Shown here: piece after piece, positions 1 to 7,622 of the stretch
How the letters are laid out: the number at the start of each line of letters is the position of its first letter
Numbering within the stretch: the first letter of the stretch is position 1
From: Rhodoligotrophos sp. CJ14
Lineage (GTDB): Bacteria > Pseudomonadota > Alphaproteobacteria > Rhizobiales > Im1
Reading direction: 5' to 3'
DNA length: 64,000 nucleotides
NCBI RefSeq assembly: GCF_038811545.1
Contig: NZ_CP133319.1
Span: 2,199,516 to 2,263,515 of the forward strand
Position numbers and translations under genes: made by a program
The notes under the pieces: generated by a model
Databases searched by the model: none
What the model saw: only the letters and a program-made list of their open reading frames with translations
What the model was told of the DNA's origin: nothing

Positions 1-1
1 T

Positions 2-1612
2 GATGCCACTGCAGCTGCCGAACCAGTTGCCATTCCCCTTCCGCAGGGCCAGTCGAATTACCCGATTGTGGGTGTCATCGACTCGGGTGTGGCGCCGGTT
101 CTTGATGGCTGGGTTGCGGGACGGTTCGATTATCTATCATCAGGAGAATATGACGCGATCCATGGCACGAATGTCGCTGGCCTCCTGACCATCGGGCAAG
201 CTCTCAATAGTGTTGACATCGCGCCCGAGGCAAATGGCTGCCATCTCTACGACATACCCCTCTACCCGAACGGACCGTTCATGGCTCGTTATCGTCGCGG
301 TTTCTCCGACTTCCTCGAAGAGATCGAGCAGGCCGTCGCTGAGGCGAAGAATGAACATGGTGTCAGAGTGTTCAATCTCTCCATCAACGCGGTCGCGCCG
401 GTCGAGCGGCACCGGTACAGCATCTACGCTTCCCGCCTCGACCAGATCGCCGATACTTATGGCGTGATCTTCGTGAACTCCGCCGGGAACCTACCACCCG
501 CCCAGGCACGTTCCGCCTGGCAGAAGCGCCCGATCGACGTCATCAACTATTTCGCGACGCGAACCTCACCCGACACGATCTTTAAGCCCGCCGAGAGCGT
601 CAGGTCGATCTCGGTCGGCGCACTCAATCCTCCGAATACCGATCAGATCGCCGACGCGCCGACCGTTTACACGACGCGGGGGCCGGGCCTCCAAGTTGGT
701 GTCAAGCCCGATGTCGCGTGTTACGGCGGAACAGGAGGGAGCGGCCCCGGAAAGCCCACCGGGCTTTCGTCATTGTCTCCCTCGGGTGGCAGGCAAAGCG
801 TCGTCGGCACGAGTTTCGCCGCGCCGCTGGTTGCGCGTACGTTGGCGGGCCTCGACACTGCGACCGAGGGCGGCCTGTCTGTCGAAGCGCTGCGGGCCAT
901 GTTGCTGCATCACACGGCGATGCCCGAGCCGCTGACGAGGCGTGGTCTTAGGGACATCGGCCGGCAATTCGCGGGTTTCGGCAGGCCGCAAGCCGTCAGT
1001 ACGATGCTGGAAACGGACGACCATCAGATCACGCTGCTTTTCCAAAGCCGTCTCAGCATCGGCGAGAAGAAGCCGGTCATACTCCGGTTCCCTTTCAGCT
1101 GGCCACAAAGCCTCGTTAGAGACGGCCGCTGTTCCGGTCGTGCCAGGATGACACTTGTCTACGCGCCGCCGCTCGATCCAGCCTTCGGTGCCGAGTTCGT
1201 TCGAGTCAATCTTGAGGCATCGCTGAAGCAACGGCAGGCGGAGCCCGCATCCGACGGCAGTGTACGCTTCACGAATCAGATCGCGGCCCGCTACCTGCCA
1301 AAGTCAACCAATCTCGCGATACCCGAGAAGGCGCTCATCGACCACGGCCTGAAATGGTGGCCGGCCAAGCAGTATGAGAGCACATTCGTCGAGAACGGAA
1401 GCTCGTCGCAATGGCGGCTGGAGGTCACCAGCCTCGTTCGTGCTGAAGCGCAGTTCCCCGCGGAAGGAGTGCCCTTTGCTGTACTCTTGACCCTGGAGGA
1501 CCCGGACGGCAGCCAGCCGGTTTTCCAGGAAATGCGGCAGTGGCTCCAGGCGAGCACTGCGGTAGCACAGGATGTTCGAACGGTAACGAGGCTGCGGCCA
1601 CGCGGCCGGTAG
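2..1612 (+). CDS. Subtilisin-like serine protease (S8 family), 5'-truncated by the window edge
   Basis: The reading frame is open to the left edge, so the true start lies outside; 536 residues are visible. The S8 catalytic triad is complete: Asp in GVIDSG (codon at 80-82), His in HGTNVAGL (161-163), and Ser in GTSFAAPLVA (812-814), with an oxyanion-type Asn in VNSAGN. The protease core spans roughly the first 310 visible residues. A C-terminal region of about 220 residues is not recognised by motif. No signal peptide can be judged because the N-terminus is missing. The layout resembles the subtilase partner (IetS-like) of AAA-ATPase/subtilase pairs described in Agrobacterium plasmid stability and phage defence; an AAA-ATPase gene just upstream would support that, but it is outside the window. 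The protease assignment is secure; the biological role is inference. Confidence 0.85.
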   Translation, partial: DATAAAEPVAIPLPQGQSNYPIVGVIDSGVAPVLDGWVAGRFDYLSSGEYDAIHGTNVAGLLTIGQALNSVDIAPEANGCHLYDIPLYPNGPFMARYRRGFSDFLEEIEQAVAEAKNEHGVRVFNLSINAVAPVERHRYSIYASRLDQIADTYGVIFVNSAGNLPPAQARSAWQKRPIDVINYFATRTSPDTIFKPAESVRSISVGALNPPNTDQIADAPTVYTTRGPGLQVGVKPDVACYGGTGGSGPGKPTGLSSLSPSGGRQSVVGTSFAAPLVARTLAGLDTATEGGLSVEALRAMLLHHTAMPEPLTRRGLRDIGRQFAGFGRPQAVSTMLETDDHQITLLFQSRLSIGEKKPVILRFPFSWPQSLVRDGRCSGRARMTLVYAPPLDPAFGAEFVRVNLEASLKQRQAEPASDGSVRFTNQIAARYLPKSTNLAIPEKALIDHGLKWWPAKQYESTFVENGSSSQWRLEVTSLVRAEAQFPAEGVPFAVLLTLEDPDGSQPVFQEMRQWLQASTAVAQDVRTVTRLRPRGR

Positions 1613-2080
1613 TGGGCAAGCTTCACCTGCGGCGAGATGCGCACCAATGACAGCGCACTTGGGGCTTGCAGTCGCTTAGAAGCCATATCGTTCGTCCGCC
1701 CAGCGCAGCAGCACCTTTAGTCGGGCAAGCGCACAGCGCACACGCGATTCGCGCATTCCCAGTGTCGGGTTTTAGAGCGGTTGCAGATGGGCTGGAACGG
1801 CCGAAATGCGGCGCATAGCCGCCGTTGGCTAGTATCAGCCAAAATGTCCGCTATTGGGTGAAGGCGAGGTTTGCCTGAACGTCCGAGAAGGGGGCGCAAA
1901 GCGGTCATCTTGGCATCTAGCTATGGGACCTCGCTTGGGCGCTAGAATAGTTCAACGGGCATATGTCTCTCCGGCGTTCAGCGTGCGACCCCGGCAATAG
2001 CAATTTGACATGCCTCAATGCGGCCGTCTCCTTCCTTAGCTTGAGTATCAGCAGATGAACTCTCAGTGCGGAGCAAGGCT
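1613..2080. other. Intergenic stretch of 468 bp with a repeat-like remnant and a promoter
   Basis: No convincing gene is present. Around 1844-1859 the sequence ATGTCCGCTATTGGGT resembles dispersed intergenic repeats common in alphaproteobacterial genomes, which give rise to spurious short translations. The right end holds a TTGA-N6-TCAA site (2005-2018) ahead of the BON-domain gene. Nothing else is recognised. Confidence 0.4.
2005..2018 (+). promoter_or_regulatory. Candidate FixK/FNR box before the BON-domain gene
   Basis: The sequence TTGACATGCCTCAA keeps the full TTGA-N6-TCAA core. It ends 62 bp before the ATG at 2081, the same distance seen at the stronger sites in this window. The inner bases depart from the TTGAT-N4-ATCAA optimum, so this is a moderate-strength call. 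Confidence 0.45.
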
Positions 2081-2731
2081 ATGGACGATCTCAAGCTGCG
2101 TAACGACATCCTTGACGAGCTCGAGTTCGAGCCGAGCATCAATGCTGCCAATATTGGCGTGGCGGTGTCCAACGGCATCGTGACCTTGAGCGGTCACGTG
2201 GCGAGCTATGCAGAGAAGCTTCAGGTGGAGAAGGTCGTGAGGCGAGTGCGTGGTGTGCGCGCGATCGCCGAGGAGATCGAGGTTCGCTATCCCAGCGATA
2301 AATCGGTTACGGACGACGATCTTGCCAGGCGTGCTGCGGATGCTCTGCGTTGGGACGTGACTGTGCCTCACCAGCAGATCGAGCTCGTGGTGGAAAATGG
2401 CCTGGTTCGGCTTCTCGGCGAAGTTCCCTGGCAGTTCCAGAGAGTGGCTGCGGAGAAGGCGTTGCGGACGCTGATCGGGCTGGTCGGCGTGGCGAACGAT
2501 ATCGTCGTCAAGCCGACCCTGCAGCAGGCCGACGTGAAGAAGCAGATCGAGAACGCGCTGATGCGCCGCGCCGAGATCGAGGCAAGCGGCATCAGCGTCA
2601 CGGTCACGGACGGCAAGGTGATCCTCGACGGAACGGTGGATACCTGGGACGAGCACGACGCCGTCGAGAATGCGGCATGGTCGGCCCCAGGCGTCAAGCA
2701 GGTGATCGATCATTTGAAGATCGGCCGATAG
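2081..2731 (+). CDS. Triple BON-domain protein
   Basis: A 216-residue protein made of three BON (OsmY/nodulation) domains at about 5-70, 78-145 and 150-216. Each shows the characteristic VxNGxVxLxGxV pattern, for example VSNGIVTLSGHV and VTDGKVILDGTV. BON domains are thought to bind phospholipids or peptidoglycan surfaces. There is no signal peptide, so the protein is probably cytoplasmic or peripherally membrane-associated. The ATG at 2081 is preferred over an upstream GTG (2066) because GGAG lies 8 bp before it. The gene starts a cluster of stress genes, 26 bp ahead of a small DUF2188-like gene, and has a FixK-type box upstream. Exact function is unknown. Confidence 0.82.
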   Translation: MDDLKLRNDILDELEFEPSINAANIGVAVSNGIVTLSGHVASYAEKLQVEKVVRRVRGVRAIAEEIEVRYPSDKSVTDDDLARRAADALRWDVTVPHQQIELVVENGLVRLLGEVPWQFQRVAAEKALRTLIGLVGVANDIVVKPTLQQADVKKQIENALMRRAEIEASGISVTVTDGKVILDGTVDTWDEHDAVENAAWSAPGVKQVIDHLKIGR

Positions 2732-2757
2732 CCCCCTCGGGCAAGCGGGAGGCGGGC

Positions 2758-3141
2758 ATGAAACAGCTGATCGTTCACCGGAGCGGCCAAGCTTGGACCA
2801 TACAGTTCAACGGCCGGGACTATGATGCCTTTGCAAGCCAGCAGGCGGCGGTCGCCAAAGCGTTGGAATGGGCGGCAAAGGCCGAGCGCCAAGGCCATGT
2901 GGTGCGCGTGCTGCTGGCTGCGGTCGAGGTGGAGAAGCTGCACGAGAACCAGATCTCACGCATCTGTTTCGTGGAAACACGGCCCCACGTGCTGGCTCGA
3001 AGAAGGCCGGCGGTCGGCCAAAGTGGCGGGCGTTCTTCTCAAGGCTCGCACGGCCTTGTGACCTTCGGCGGCCCAAGACTAGCTAGCCTGAGACGAACCC
3101 TGGAGGCGCCCCATGTTTCAGCATGTTCTGATACCGACTGA
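2758..3141 (+). CDS. Small DUF2188-like protein
   Basis: A 127-residue protein starting at an ATG preceded by the purine-rich GGGAGGCGGG. The first 60 or so residues (MKQLIVHRSGQAWTI..., then an AFASQQAAVAKALEWA helix) look like the DUF2188 fold: a beta-hairpin followed by an Ala-rich helix. The remaining C-terminus is arginine-rich and unstructured-looking, and overlaps the next gene's start by 29 bp. That makes a frameshift or a non-conserved tail possible. Co-transcription with the BON gene and the following universal stress gene is likely. Function unknown. Confidence 0.55.
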   Translation: MKQLIVHRSGQAWTIQFNGRDYDAFASQQAAVAKALEWAAKAERQGHVVRVLLAAVEVEKLHENQISRICFVETRPHVLARRRPAVGQSGGRSSQGSHGLVTFGGPRLASLRRTLEAPHVSACSDTD

Positions 3142-3550
3142 TGGATCCCCTCTTTCCGCGGCCGCCGCGGAAAAGGCCATGGCCTTCGCCCGGGATGCCG
3201 GCGCGAGGGTCACAATGCTCTCCGTGGTCGAGCCGTATCCGGGCATCACAGGCGATTCCGTCGAGCGAGCAGAGGCACGGGCGCAGTTCCAGCAGATGGC
3301 CCGGGAGCACACGGCAGACTCCCTATCCTATGCGGCGCAAAAGGCGCGAGCGCTTGGCATCGCCTGCCAGACGGTACAGGCCGAGAATGGCGATCCCTGG
3401 CGCGTGATCGTCGAGACCGCGACGGCAAAGGGCTGTGATCTCATCGCGATGGCGTCGCACGGCCGCCGGGGTTTAGCGGCGCTGCTGCTCGGCAGCCAGA
3501 CCACAAAGGTCCTGACCCATTCCAAAATCCCGGTCCTCGTCTACAGGTAA
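3113..3550 (+). CDS. Universal stress protein, single UspA domain
   Basis: A 145-residue UspA-fold protein. It opens with the usual strand and Asp (VLIPTDGS) and ends with the ATP-binding pattern G-x2-G-x9-G(S) in SHGRRGLAALLLGS, so it should be an ATP-binding type. It sits third in the BON / DUF2188 / USP run under the upstream FixK-type box, and is followed by a strong hairpin terminator at 3637. The convergent gene at 3704-4141 is a close paralogue, suggesting an inverted duplication. USPs of this kind are induced by energy limitation and hypoxia in many bacteria; the specific partner is unknown. Confidence 0.92.
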   Translation: MFQHVLIPTDGSPLSAAAAEKAMAFARDAGARVTMLSVVEPYPGITGDSVERAEARAQFQQMAREHTADSLSYAAQKARALGIACQTVQAENGDPWRVIVETATAKGCDLIAMASHGRRGLAALLLGSQTTKVLTHSKIPVLVYR

Positions 3551-3636
3551 GCGAGGCTTGATCGGCACACGAGCACGCCACGGTCAGCGAGTGTCCGCAA
3601 TGATCCGGACGTCAGCCGCCTGAAGGACGATCACAG

Positions 3637-3675
3637 AGCGGCGATGCCGGCAATGCGGCACCGCCGCTTTCATTT
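3637..3675 (+). terminator. Intrinsic terminator after the BON/USP operon
   Basis: AGCGGCG (3637-3643) pairs with CGCCGCT (3662-3668) and the inner TGCCG (3645-3649) pairs with CGGCA (3656-3660), leaving a six-base loop and a single A-C mismatch. The stem is followed by TTTCATTT on the plus strand. It sits between two convergent USP genes. The T-rich tail is only on the plus side. Confidence 0.6.
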
Positions 3676-3703
3676 CAACAAAGTGCATCAGATCTCAGGT
3701 GGT

Positions 3704-4141
3704 TCAGCGGTAGACGAGCACCGGAATCCTGGAATGCGTCAGGACCTTCAGCGTCTCGCTGCCCAGGAGGAGCGCCTCCATCCCGCGCCGTCCGTGGGAT
3801 GCCATGGCGATCAGGTCACAGCTCTTGGCGGACGCCGTGTCGATGATCGCCTGATAGGGCTGCTCATGCTCGGTCAGGACGGTTTCGCAGGGCACACCAA
3901 GCGCATTCGCGCGCTGGGCGGCCCGCCTCAAGATACCTGCTGCGTCCTCGCGCACATGACGCTCATAAGTCTCGCGGGAATAAGAGACCTGCTCCGGGTC
4001 CATGGAGAACAGGTGGAACGGTTCCGTCACAATGAGCAGAGTGACTTTCGCCCCAGCGTCTCGGGCGAAGGCCAAGGCGCGCTCGACGGCGCTGGTGGAC
4101 AAGAGAGAGCCGTCGGTGGGCACGAGAATATGCGAATACAT
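3704..4141 (-). CDS. Universal stress protein, single UspA domain (paralogue of 3113-3550)
   Basis: A 145-residue UspA-domain protein of the same length and evident similarity to the convergent gene at 3113. The N-terminus (HILVPTDGS) and the ATP-binding pattern SHGRRGMEALLLGS match the ATP-binding USP type. An acidic/aromatic insert (FHLFSMDPEQ) distinguishes it from its neighbour. The start is preceded by GGAGG on the minus strand. A FixK-type core site lies 106 bp upstream (4248-4261). It is probably a monocistronic stress gene. Confidence 0.92.
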   Translation of the reverse strand: MYSHILVPTDGSLLSTSAVERALAFARDAGAKVTLLIVTEPFHLFSMDPEQVSYSRETYERHVREDAAGILRRAAQRANALGVPCETVLTEHEQPYQAIIDTASAKSCDLIAMASHGRRGMEALLLGSETLKVLTHSRIPVLVYR

Positions 4142-4247
4142 GGGGCAACCTCCACTGCGAGAGCCGCGGCGCGATCGACTGCGCGCCGCGGAGGCATCCT
4201 GTCAGGGTGCGCTGTTCCTATGAGACCGCAGGCTGGGCATTCGCGCA

Positions 4248-4261
4248 TTGAGCCAAGTCAA
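4248..4261 (-). promoter_or_regulatory. Candidate FixK/FNR box before a USP gene
   Basis: TTGAGCCAAGTCAA keeps the TTGA-N6-TCAA core. It lies 106 bp before the start at 4141, further than the 50-69 bp seen at most other sites, and 46 bp upstream of the 3' end of the neighbouring USP gene. Weak to moderate evidence. Confidence 0.35.
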
Positions 4262-4293
4262 ATGGTCGGAGATCATGGTGGCTGAAGGGCGAA

Positions 4294-5124
4294 CTAACGC
4301 GCCATCAGCATGGGAACCGGGCATGTCTTCAGGAAGTCGCGGGTGACGCCACCCATTACCCACTCCTGAAACCGCGACTGGCCGTAGGCGCCCATCACCA
4401 CGAGATCCGGCCCGATGTGCTGGATCTCGTTCAGAAGCGCGGCGGAACGGCGGTGCCAATCGGCAACATGCCGGATCTCGACGGAAATGCCATGACGCGA
4501 GAGATGCCGGGCCAGATCGGCCCCGTTTTCCAACTTGAGCTCCTCCGCCGGATCATCCTCGATGAGGGCGACGTGGACCTGCTTGGCACGGTGCAGAAAG
4601 GGCATGGCCTCCGCCACGGCCCTGGCGGCTTCACGCGAGCCGTTCCAGGCGATCAGGATGGCTGTCAGCTCCTTGGGCTGTGCGTCCGGCGGCAACACGT
4701 AAACGGCCCGGCCTGAATGGAACAGCGCCGTCTCGAAAATCCCGGTCCAGCGGGGCTCAGCCGCTCCACCATAGGGCCGCGTGGCTATGAACAGGTCACG
4801 GCACCGGCTCTCGATGACGATCGTATTGTAGAGTTCGATCTGGTAGAGATCGAGGCGCTTGACCTCGCTGCGAATGTCCAGCTTGCCCATCCGATCGAGC
4901 AGCCGTGCATGGATACGCTCGCCCTGCGCGCGCATTTGCTGCTGCAGTTCGTCTAGCAGCGAGCTGACGAAATGGGGCGCAACGGGCCACATGTCGCCTG
5001 GTATGAGGTTGACGTAAAGGCCGGTGAGATAGGCATCGAAGCCGGACGCCAGCCCCGCTGCATGGGCGATACGCAGCGCGTCATCATCCGTACCGTCCAG
5101 ATGCACCAGAATGTCCTTGATCAT
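4294..5124 (-). CDS. Tandem-domain universal stress protein
   Basis: A 276-residue protein with two UspA domains in tandem. The N-terminal half starts KDILVHLDGTDD and lacks a clear ATP loop. The C-terminal half (from about residue 150, LTAILIAWNGS) carries the loop GAYGQSRFQEWVMGG, consistent with G-x2-G-x9-G. The start at 5124 is chosen because the UspA fold begins directly there; an upstream in-frame extension is possible but has no domain. A FixK-like site sits 67 bp upstream, shared with the divergent small membrane protein gene. Confidence 0.9.
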   Translation of the reverse strand: MIKDILVHLDGTDDDALRIAHAAGLASGFDAYLTGLYVNLIPGDMWPVAPHFVSSLLDELQQQMRAQGERIHARLLDRMGKLDIRSEVKRLDLYQIELYNTIVIESRCRDLFIATRPYGGAAEPRWTGIFETALFHSGRAVYVLPPDAQPKELTAILIAWNGSREAARAVAEAMPFLHRAKQVHVALIEDDPAEELKLENGADLARHLSRHGISVEIRHVADWHRRSAALLNEIQHIGPDLVVMGAYGQSRFQEWVMGGVTRDFLKTCPVPMLMAR

Positions 5125-5190
5125 CTCGGATGCTCTCGCGTGAGGGTTTCCAGTCAGGCGCTCATTCTCTCGAGAACAAACGGCGTCGCA

Positions 5191-5204
5191 TTGACCTGGA
5201 TCAC
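5191..5204 (-). promoter_or_regulatory. Candidate FixK/FNR box in a divergent promoter region
   Basis: TTGACCTGGATCAC matches TTGA-N6-TCAA with one mismatch in the last base. It is 67 bp upstream of the tandem USP start at 5124, the distance typical of this window, and 126 bp upstream of the plus-strand gene at 5330. Confidence 0.45.
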
Positions 5205-5329
5205 ATCTCACCCACCCTGCGTTTAGCCATGAATGGGCGGTGCGACCTTCGTTCTCCACGCCCGGGAGGCCGAGCTTTGGAGTCACGCTCGCCAGAATCT
5301 CAACGTCATCCATTCACAGGAGATTTGCC

Positions 5330-5776
5330 ATGATGCCCAGCGGAACGGATCGCGTGGAGCGCAACACGGCTCAGGAAATCAATCGGCGAATTGCGGCGGC
5401 AACGGAGCAGAGCATCCGCTGGCATGCACACCATCCGGAGAGGATTGACAACCGGCTTGCCGAGCTTGATCGCGAGTGGGACATCGAGCGCGTACTCGAA
5501 GCAAATGCGGCGAGCCTCGCTCTTGCGGGTGTCCTGCTGGGCGTGACAGTGAACAAGCGATGGCTGCTGCTGCCTACCGCGGTGACCGCGTTCCTGCTGC
5601 AGCATGCAATACAAGGCTGGTGCCCGCCCCTCCCCCTCTTACGTCGCCTAGGGTTCAGAACCGCGCTGGAGATCCACGAGGAAAGGGCGGCACTCAAGGC
5701 CCTTCCTGGAGACTTCTCTGGTGCAAGGAACGCGCCGATGCCAATGGATGCCGCTCTCTCCGGCGCGAGGATCTAA
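5330..5776 (+). CDS. Small DUF2892/YgaP-type inner-membrane protein
   Basis: A 148-residue protein. A soluble N-terminus of about 60 residues (rich in Arg, Glu, His) is followed by two hydrophobic segments, about 66-82 (SLALAGVLLGVTV) and 86-104 (LLLPTAVTAFLLQHAIQGW), then Cys-Pro-Pro. This resembles the DUF2892 membrane module in which a short helical hairpin ends in GWCP. The ATG at 5330 follows CAGGAGA; a second ATG comes directly after it. The gene lies between USP and cyd genes. Function unknown. Confidence 0.7.
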   Translation: MMPSGTDRVERNTAQEINRRIAAATEQSIRWHAHHPERIDNRLAELDREWDIERVLEANAASLALAGVLLGVTVNKRWLLLPTAVTAFLLQHAIQGWCPPLPLLRRLGFRTALEIHEERAALKALPGDFSGARNAPMPMDAALSGARI

Positions 5777-5854
5777 ATCGGATCCTTGTGGAGCAGACGG
5801 TTTCATAACGGTACGCACTACACCAGCCACGAGTCGTCGCTCCTGCCGCGGCTA

Positions 5855-5868
5855 TTGATAGAGATCAA
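5855..5868 (+). promoter_or_regulatory. Perfect FixK/FNR box upstream of cydDCABX
   Basis: TTGATAGAGATCAA is a perfect TTGAT-N4-ATCAA palindrome. It ends 68 bp before the ATG at 5937, fitting an activator centred around -41 with a short leader. Control of a bd oxidase operon by an FNR/FixK-type protein is well established in proteobacteria. Confidence 0.8.
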
Positions 5869-5936
5869 TCACGAGGATCGAAGCACGCTGTAAGCATTTG
5901 GCGAGTGATGTATCACAGCGCCTGCGACGGCTCGAA

Positions 5937-7622
5937 ATGACCTCCGATAGACGTTCCAATGACTGCGTCCGCCTCAGCAGTGGTCCAGTAACACTCCAGA
6001 TTGTTGCATCTCTACTATGGATCCCGCAGGCTGCTCTGCTGAGTCTAGCGGTCGGAGCGATCGCCGCCGGACAGGGCCTTGAGACGGCCATCTGGGCCGG
6101 CGCTGGCGTGCTGGTGCTCGGGATCGTGCGATCGATGGCCGACGCACTCGGCGCTCGCCTGGCCTTTCGGGCGGCACGGTCGTCCCTGTCCGAACGGCGA
6201 GCCCGGGCCGTGGCAATGCTGGCCGCGCTCTCGCCTCTCGATGCAACCCGGCCGTCCTCGGGCGCAGCCGCCAGCGCCCTGGCCGAGCAGGCGGAAGCCA
6301 TCGTGCCTTATCTCGCGCGTTTTCGTCCGGCGCGCCTCAAGGCGACGGTCGTTCCCCTGGCCATCTTCCTGTGCGTCTTGGCATTCTCGTGGGCGGCAGC
6401 CTTCGTCCTGCTCGTCGCCGCTCCGCTCATCCCGATCTTCATGGCCCTGATCGGCTGGCGCGCCAAGGCGGCCAGCGAGGCGCAACTGCTTGAGCTCGGT
6501 GGCATGAACGCCTTTCTCCTCGACCGGCTGCGCGGCCTTGTCACCATCCGGTCGCTCGGCGCGGTCGATGCCACGGCCCGGCGGCTCCGAGCCGATGCGG
6601 ACAACCTGCGCAAGCGCACCATGGCCGTCCTGAGGATCGCCTTTCTCTCCTCCGCCGTGCTGGAGCTCTTCGCGGCACTGGGCGTGGCCATGGTCGCCGT
6701 CTATGTCGGCTTTCACCTGCTGGGCGAGCTCAATTTCGGCGCCTGGAGCCACAAGCTGTCGCTGAGCCAGGGCCTGTTCATCCTGCTGCTCGCCCCGGCC
6801 TTTTTCGAGCCGCTGCGCGACCTCTCGGCGGTCTGGCACGATCGCGCCGCCGGAGCGGCCGCGCTTGATGCCCTCGATCGGCTGTCCGCGGACGCAACGC
6901 AGCGCCTGAACGCCGACGCCGGCGCGAACGCCCGGCCGCGCCCGGTGGCGCTCGCCGGCATGCCGCCCGAGATCGTCGTCAAAGACCTGCGCTTCCGCCA
7001 TGCGAATGCGGCGACTCCGGTATTCGATGGCTTCGATGTCACGGTTGCGGCCGGCGAGCACGTGGCGCTGCTGGCGCCCAGCGGCTGCGGAAAGTCCACC
7101 CTGCTTGCGCTGGTCGCAGGCTTGGCAATACCCGAGGCCGGCAGCATCGCAATCGGCGGCGAGCCGCTGACGGCCGCATCCGTGGCGCAGCTGCAGCGGC
7201 GCATGGCGTGGATCGGCCAGGCCCCGCATATTTTCGCCGGGACGATATCCAGCAATGTCACGCTCGGCCGGCCGGAGATCGGAAAGCGGGATGTGGCCGA
7301 GGCCTTGCATTTTGCCAAGCTGGACGGTGTGGCGGCGCGGCGCGGCGCTGCACCGATCGGCGAGAACGGGGTCGGCCTGTCCGGCGGCGAGGCTCTGCGG
7401 CTGGCGCTGGCGCGGGCGGCCGCATCCCCCGGCGCCGGACTGATCCTCGCGGATGAACCCACCGGCCATCTCGACCGCGCGACTGCCCGCGAGATCACCG
7501 AAGGTCTGATCACGCTGGCCACCGGGCGCACCCTGATCGTCGCGACGCATGATCCAGAGCTTGCTGCACGCATGGACCGGATCATCGCCTTGACGCCGGC
7601 CTCCTTGGAGGCTGCCGCATGA
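5937..7622 (+). CDS. cydD: Thiol-reductant ABC exporter subunit CydD
   Basis: A 561-residue half-transporter: a six-helix membrane domain (about 25-300) followed by an ABC ATPase with Walker A APSGCGKST, signature LSGGE and Walker B LILADEPTGHLD. With CydC it forms the exporter of glutathione/cysteine (or a heme-linked cycle) needed to assemble cytochrome bd. The operon order cydD-cydC-cydA-cydB-cydX is the standard proteobacterial one and supports the subunit call. The ATG at 5937 is preferred to a TTG at 5898 because it puts the perfect FixK box at the same distance seen in other promoters here. It overlaps cydC by 4 bp. Confidence 0.93.
   Translation: MTSDRRSNDCVRLSSGPVTLQIVASLLWIPQAALLSLAVGAIAAGQGLETAIWAGAGVLVLGIVRSMADALGARLAFRAARSSLSERRARAVAMLAALSPLDATRPSSGAAASALAEQAEAIVPYLARFRPARLKATVVPLAIFLCVLAFSWAAAFVLLVAAPLIPIFMALIGWRAKAASEAQLLELGGMNAFLLDRLRGLVTIRSLGAVDATARRLRADADNLRKRTMAVLRIAFLSSAVLELFAALGVAMVAVYVGFHLLGELNFGAWSHKLSLSQGLFILLLAPAFFEPLRDLSAVWHDRAAGAAALDALDRLSADATQRLNADAGANARPRPVALAGMPPEIVVKDLRFRHANAATPVFDGFDVTVAAGEHVALLAPSGCGKSTLLALVAGLAIPEAGSIAIGGEPLTAASVAQLQRRMAWIGQAPHIFAGTISSNVTLGRPEIGKRDVAEALHFAKLDGVAARRGAAPIGENGVGLSGGEALRLALARAAASPGAGLILADEPTGHLDRATAREITEGLITLATGRTLIVATHDPELAARMDRIIALTPASLEAAA

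Noticed and set aside
3560-3580. TTGATCGGCACAC as a FixK box
   Set aside because: Only the left half-site is present, and it lies between convergent gene ends, not in a promoter position.
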